A stretch of 64,000 nt of DNA from an uncultured Blautia sp. (GTDB taxonomy: Bacteria > Bacillota > Clostridia > Lachnospirales > Lachnospiraceae). The stretch is from positions 62,001-126,000 of the forward strand of contig CAKRXU010000001.1 of NCBI GenBank assembly GCA_934424575.1, read 5' to 3'. The translations under genes and the position numbers were made by a program. Shown piece by piece: positions 60,693 through 64,000 of the stretch (positions within the stretch are counted from its first letter, which is position 1; each line of letters begins with the position of its first letter). The notes under the pieces are model-generated. The model did no database searches and had not been told where the DNA came from. It saw nothing but the letters and a program-made list of their open reading frames with translations.

Positions 60693-60846
60693 GACAGATT
60701 GCTATTCACTTCATTCATAGCAATCTGTCTGGTCAAAATGCATTCCACATCACCTTCGGTGATAGCATTTTGCCCTGTATGTCTCGGGATTTTGCCATAT
60801 TCATGGCAAAACACCTCGCGGGATATTCTCTGCCAATAGTTATCTG
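60693..60846. repeat. Intergenic structured repeat, copy 3
   Basis: About 154 bp between the sugar-binding protein gene and the shikimate kinase fusion gene. The first hairpin is a perfect 13-bp stem GACAGATTGCTAT/ATAGCAATCTGTC; then CAAAATGC/GCATTTTG enclosing ATCACC-TTC-GGTGAT; then TTTTGCCAT/ATGGCAAAA followed by CTCGCGGGA. The far right end (AATAGTTATCTGT) is an imperfect inverted copy of the left end. Same orientation as copies 1 and 2. Confidence 0.85.
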
Positions 60847-60879
60847 TATGTGACTAAAGATTTATATTACTTTATGACT

Positions 60880-61671
60880 TTATTTGTTTTCTGCATCCAG
60901 GGCGCGGAGGCTGTGTACGAGTTCTTCGCAGATTTCCAGCTTGTCCTTGCCATCTGTCTCGATCACGATGTCAGAAGCAGCTTCGTATTTCTCGCGGCGT
61001 TTCTCCATCAGATCTGCGATGAAATCAACGTTTTTATTGCCTTCAAGGAGCGGTCTGTCGTGATTGTCCTTAACACGGTTCAGAATCGTCTCCGGTTTCG
61101 CGGTAAGGAGAACGACACGTCCGTTCTTCTTCATCTCAACAACGTTGCGCTCTCTCATCGGAACACCACCGCCGCAGGAGATAACAACGTTTTTCCTGGA
61201 CTGCATCTCGATCAGCAGCTCTGTCTCCAGGTTGCGGAAGTATTCTTCTCCATAGGTTTCGAAGATATCGGAGATAGGCATTCCCTCTCTCTCCGCGATG
61301 ATCTGATCCATCTCAACCACTTCCATGGCAAAAACTGTCCGGAGGAAGTCAGAGATCGTAGATTTGCCTGCTCCCATAAAACCGATCAGCACGATATTGT
61401 AATCAAACAGTTTACGTGCCTGGATCTTCTTGCTGTTTCTGGTGATCTCCTCAAATACTGCGTCTACTTCGTTCTTATGGCGCTTACCTTCCATTCTTCT
61501 GGCAAGCCATTCCTTCTGTTTTGCCTCCTGCTCCGGCTGGAGGATCGGGATATCGTTGGCTTCCTTGTAAACCATGATATCCTCTACAATTCTGTTACGC
61601 ATGAGCAGTGCATCCAGAAGGATCTCGTCACACTGTCCCAGGCTCTCTCTAAGTACATCTAACTGGCTCAT
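60880..61671 (-). CDS. Chorismate mutase - shikimate kinase fusion
   Basis: Bifunctional shikimate-pathway protein of 263 residues. The N-terminal ~90 residues resemble an AroQ chorismate mutase (LRESLGQCDEILLDALLMRNR and VYKEANDIPILQPEQEAK); the Arg of the usual P-x-R-E motif is Gln, so mutase activity is uncertain. The C-terminal part is a shikimate kinase with Walker A GFMGAGKSTISD (about 98-109), CGGGVPMRERN and the lid segment DRPLLEG. It is monocistronic, with a promoter of its own. The kinase competes with the catabolic enzymes for shikimate. Confidence 0.9.
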   Translation of the reverse strand: MSQLDVLRESLGQCDEILLDALLMRNRIVEDIMVYKEANDIPILQPEQEAKQKEWLARRMEGKRHKNEVDAVFEEITRNSKKIQARKLFDYNIVLIGFMGAGKSTISDFLRTVFAMEVVEMDQIIAEREGMPISDIFETYGEEYFRNLETELLIEMQSRKNVVISCGGGVPMRERNVVEMKKNGRVVLLTAKPETILNRVKDNHDRPLLEGNKNVDFIADLMEKRREKYEAASDIVIETDGKDKLEICEELVHSLRALDAENK

Positions 61672-61757
61672 ATCGTTTCCTCTTTTCCGTTCACCTCTGT
61701 TATCTATTCTATATTCCGCAAAATGGAATTCTTTTCCGTGAACAATTTCGTCCTTTT

Positions 61758-61786
61758 ATTATAACAGCTATTTAACGCTTTAACAA
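61758..61786 (-). promoter_or_regulatory. Promoter of the chorismate mutase-shikimate kinase gene
   Basis: Minus strand -35 TTGTTA (61781-61786), 17-nt spacer, -10 TATAAT (61758-61763). It leaves an 80-nt leader. Confidence 0.65.
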
Positions 61787-61811
61787 TATGAAGTGTGAAT
61801 TTTATTCCAGT

Positions 61812-64000
61812 TTATTCTGCATTTTTGAGAGCGTCACCCATAGGTACTTTGCGGATCCTTCTGTATTCCAGAAGTGCAACGATACCGTAGGTCACGAATC
61901 CGATCACAAACATCTGCACATAGATCATCGGGTCGATCCATAAGGCGATCCAGCCGGAAATACTCTGCAGCATCATTTCCCTGAACAGGACTTCCATCAC
62001 AGTCGCCTCGATCGGCAGACTGATGAGCAGGCACAGGATGACTACGATCGATGTGGACATGATGTACAGCCTGCTGATCTCTCCATTCGTGTAACCAAGG
62101 ATCTTTGTCATGGAGATGGACTGTGCGTTTTTTTCGATGATGATCTTGGACAGAAGATAGATCAGGATCATATAGATTGCGATCGCAAAGCCGTTGACCA
62201 GCCCCATCATGCTTCCCATTGATACATTCAGCTGTCTGGAAATCTTTGTCAATGCATCCAGATCTATCACGGAACCAATGTAGCTGCTGTCGATATCCGT
62301 AATCTCTGAGTTGCTGAAATAGCCACTGAAATAATCATCTCCCAGATCAAACATCTGGTTCAGTTCATCCTGCGGCATAAAGATACAGAGACCTCCATTG
62401 TAATCATAGATCCCGCCGATTTCGAATGTATACTCATCATCTTCATATTTTTCTTTGAGGGTGATCGTGTCTCCCGGCTTCAGCAAAAACTTATCTGCAT
62501 ATGCCTGTGAGATATAAACTCCATCCGAAAAATCCGCATCGATATACTTACTGTCATCATGAATGCCATAAAGAGACACTTCTTCGCTCTTATATTTGCC
62601 CGGAAGCGTATTCAGTGAATAGGCACTGAATTCTTCCGCATCTTCATTATCCGTTTCCGTATCACGTGAAAAAAGAAGCATATCCAACATACTTTCCAGT
62701 TTATTGCTGCCTCCCATCACACTGACCGGCACAGACAACATATACTGGTATTTTGCCAGCATGTTGTTCTGGATCTCCAACTGATAATGATCCAGTGCGG
62801 ACGGAAGCAGAAGCCCGAACATCAGAAGCAGGTTTGCAAAAACGATTCCCACAAAAAGCACCAGATAGTTGCTGATATTCTGGAAGATCACACGCAGACG
62901 GAATCTGTGGAAGATCTTGAGTTTCGGGCTTAAATAAAGGGCTCTTTTCTGTTTTCTTGTCGACAGATCCCTTCGAAGGAATTTGAGCGGAGAAAGTTTC
63001 AGCTTATGATGCAGGATCGCATAGTTGACCACAAACATGATCACCACAGGAACCACAGTTGTCAGAAGAAACGCTTCTGCATTCCAGATCGTCTTGTAGG
63101 TCGGAAGGCTGTAACTTCCATAATACATACCGGCACATACATCTTTGAATGCCGTATATCCCAGAATATTTCCGATCAGTGCACCGATGAGTGTCACAAT
63201 GACAGGAAGTGTCATATAATGCCGGACCAGCTCGCCTCTGGTATAACCGGATGCCCGAAGTGTTCCAATGACACCGGCTTCTTTGGCGATCGTGTTGCTG
63301 GTTGTGATACCAAACACAAATGCCATGATCATGATGATGATATACAAAAGCATGACCATCATTGCCTTATCGCTTCCCATATCGTCGCCGGTAAAGATGA
63401 TCGCCTGATTCTGATACTGTGGAACAAAATTTTCCAGTGTGACTACTTTTCCCATTGCCTTCATCAAATCTTCGGAAACATCTTTTTCCTCAATCTCACT
63501 TTGTGGCTTTTCATTGTAAGTCCAGGCATAGTTATACTGCAGTTTGTCCTGATCGAGGGAATTAAATTCTTCCGCCGTTACCAGACCGACGCCAAATTTT
63601 ACCGCATCAAACATTGTGTCGCTGTTGTTCTGAAACAGACAGCTGTAATCGGAAAGGGCAACGAGCCCTGTGATCGTCCAGGATTTTGTTCCATCCTCCA
63701 GCGTATCTCCGATCTTCAGGTCATTGTTATCCGCATACATACGGTCAATCGCGATCTCGCCTGTTTTTTCTGCCAACTTACCGTCCATTAGGCAGACTTT
63801 GTTGACATCTGTACGGTTCTTGAAGAAACGCATCGTACTGCCATTGGTGAGAGTATCTTCTATATAATAGTTCTCATAGACTTTGACGCCCTCTTCTTCG
63901 ATTGCTTCGCGCTGTCCACGATACAGCCGCTCTCCGGTGCGGAAGTTTCCATCTTCAATGTTGTATTTTTCAAATCCCTCATTGTATGCCTGGATCATAC
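61812..64000 (-). CDS. FtsX-like ABC transporter permease, N-terminus beyond window
   Basis: Large membrane subunit of a MacB/FtsX-type ABC system. The visible part, about 729 residues, starts in an extracellular domain, then shows three helices (about 215-340, with IAKEAGVIGTLRASGYTRGEL, the FtsX signature), one helix after a basic linker (about 385), a second extracellular domain (about 410-580) and three final helices. The frame is open at the right edge, so the true start lies outside. The partner ATPase is not in the window. The substrate, such as an antimicrobial or lipid, cannot be inferred. Confidence 0.85.
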   Translation of the reverse strand, partial: MIQAYNEGFEKYNIEDGNFRTGERLYRGQREAIEEEGVKVYENYYIEDTLTNGSTMRFFKNRTDVNKVCLMDGKLAEKTGEIAIDRMYADNNDLKIGDTLEDGTKSWTITGLVALSDYSCLFQNNSDTMFDAVKFGVGLVTAEEFNSLDQDKLQYNYAWTYNEKPQSEIEEKDVSEDLMKAMGKVVTLENFVPQYQNQAIIFTGDDMGSDKAMMVMLLYIIIMIMAFVFGITTSNTIAKEAGVIGTLRASGYTRGELVRHYMTLPVIVTLIGALIGNILGYTAFKDVCAGMYYGSYSLPTYKTIWNAEAFLLTTVVPVVIMFVVNYAILHHKLKLSPLKFLRRDLSTRKQKRALYLSPKLKIFHRFRLRVIFQNISNYLVLFVGIVFANLLLMFGLLLPSALDHYQLEIQNNMLAKYQYMLSVPVSVMGGSNKLESMLDMLLFSRDTETDNEDAEEFSAYSLNTLPGKYKSEEVSLYGIHDDSKYIDADFSDGVYISQAYADKFLLKPGDTITLKEKYEDDEYTFEIGGIYDYNGGLCIFMPQDELNQMFDLGDDYFSGYFSNSEITDIDSSYIGSVIDLDALTKISRQLNVSMGSMMGLVNGFAIAIYMILIYLLSKIIIEKNAQSISMTKILGYTNGEISRLYIMSTSIVVILCLLISLPIEATVMEVLFREMMLQSISGWIALWIDPMIYVQMFVIGFVTYGIVALLEYRRIRKVPMGDALKNAE

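Noticed and set aside
34175..60846. Reading the three ~150-bp repeats as CRISPR or ordinary terminators
   Set aside because: Copies are single and far apart with no spacers, and their hairpins lack T runs in the right place.
1..64000. tRNA, rRNA, intact insertion sequences or prophage genes
   Set aside because: None seen: no transposase, integrase, phage structural gene, CCA-ended cloverleaf or rRNA stretch was recognised.

Overview
The window reads as chromosome of a low-to-mid GC, anaerobic, gut-type Firmicute, most likely a Lachnospiraceae member (Blautia/Ruminococcus-like; this is inference from gene content and protein style, not a database match). Supporting signs are an anaerobic class III ribonucleotide reductase, an [FeFe]-hydrogenase maturase (HydF), a division cluster in mraZ-rsmH-ftsL-pbpB order, meso-DAP type MurE with DapF, PrkC/PrpC signalling, a THI-box controlled thiamine operon and strong AGGAGG ribosome binding sites.

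Layout. 1-18562 (minus strand) is housekeeping: murE-priA-def-fmt-yugP-type protease-rsmB-rlmN-prpC-prkC-rsgA-rpe-thiN, then ychF, lgt, and mraZ-rsmH-ftsL-pbpB, the last cut by the window edge. 18680-22540 (plus) is a thiamine operon (TPP riboswitch, thiW-thiM-thiD-thiC). 22446-39483 is mixed: a sortase-anchored surface protein, a lyxose-isomerase/aldose-epimerase pair, carbamate kinase, an XRE regulator, an orphan EutJ-like ATPase, nrdD, asnA, a CBS protein, an M20 amidohydrolase, a polar amino-acid ABC transporter, hydF and dapF.

40229-51115 is a quinate/shikimate module: two YdiB-like shikimate/quinate dehydrogenases, an old-yellow-enzyme type FMN/FAD/4Fe-4S reductase, a LysR regulator, an MFS transporter, type I dehydroquinase (AroD) and a DctQMP TRAP transporter. 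The gene set suggests uptake and interconversion of hydroaromatic acids, with a reductase that could use dehydroshikimate as an electron sink (hypothesis). 51209-60491 is a sugar system: an AraC-type response regulator, a LytS/YesM-type histidine kinase, a membrane-anchored sugar-binding sensor and a lipoprotein sugar-binding protein in one overlapping operon, next to a ChvE/XylF-GguA-GguB type ABC importer. A chorismate mutase-shikimate kinase fusion and a partial FtsX-like permease close the window.

The least explained elements are non-coding or tiny. They are: three copies of a ~145-155 bp intergenic repeat with three hairpins whose stems show compensatory changes, plus a solo hairpin with an 8-bp flanking duplication; a 29-codon single-membrane-helix ORF with a sequestered Shine-Dalgarno sequence and its own promoter and terminator; and a structured transcript with its own promoter and terminator upstream of nrdD. 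No tRNA, rRNA, CRISPR array or intact insertion sequence was seen.
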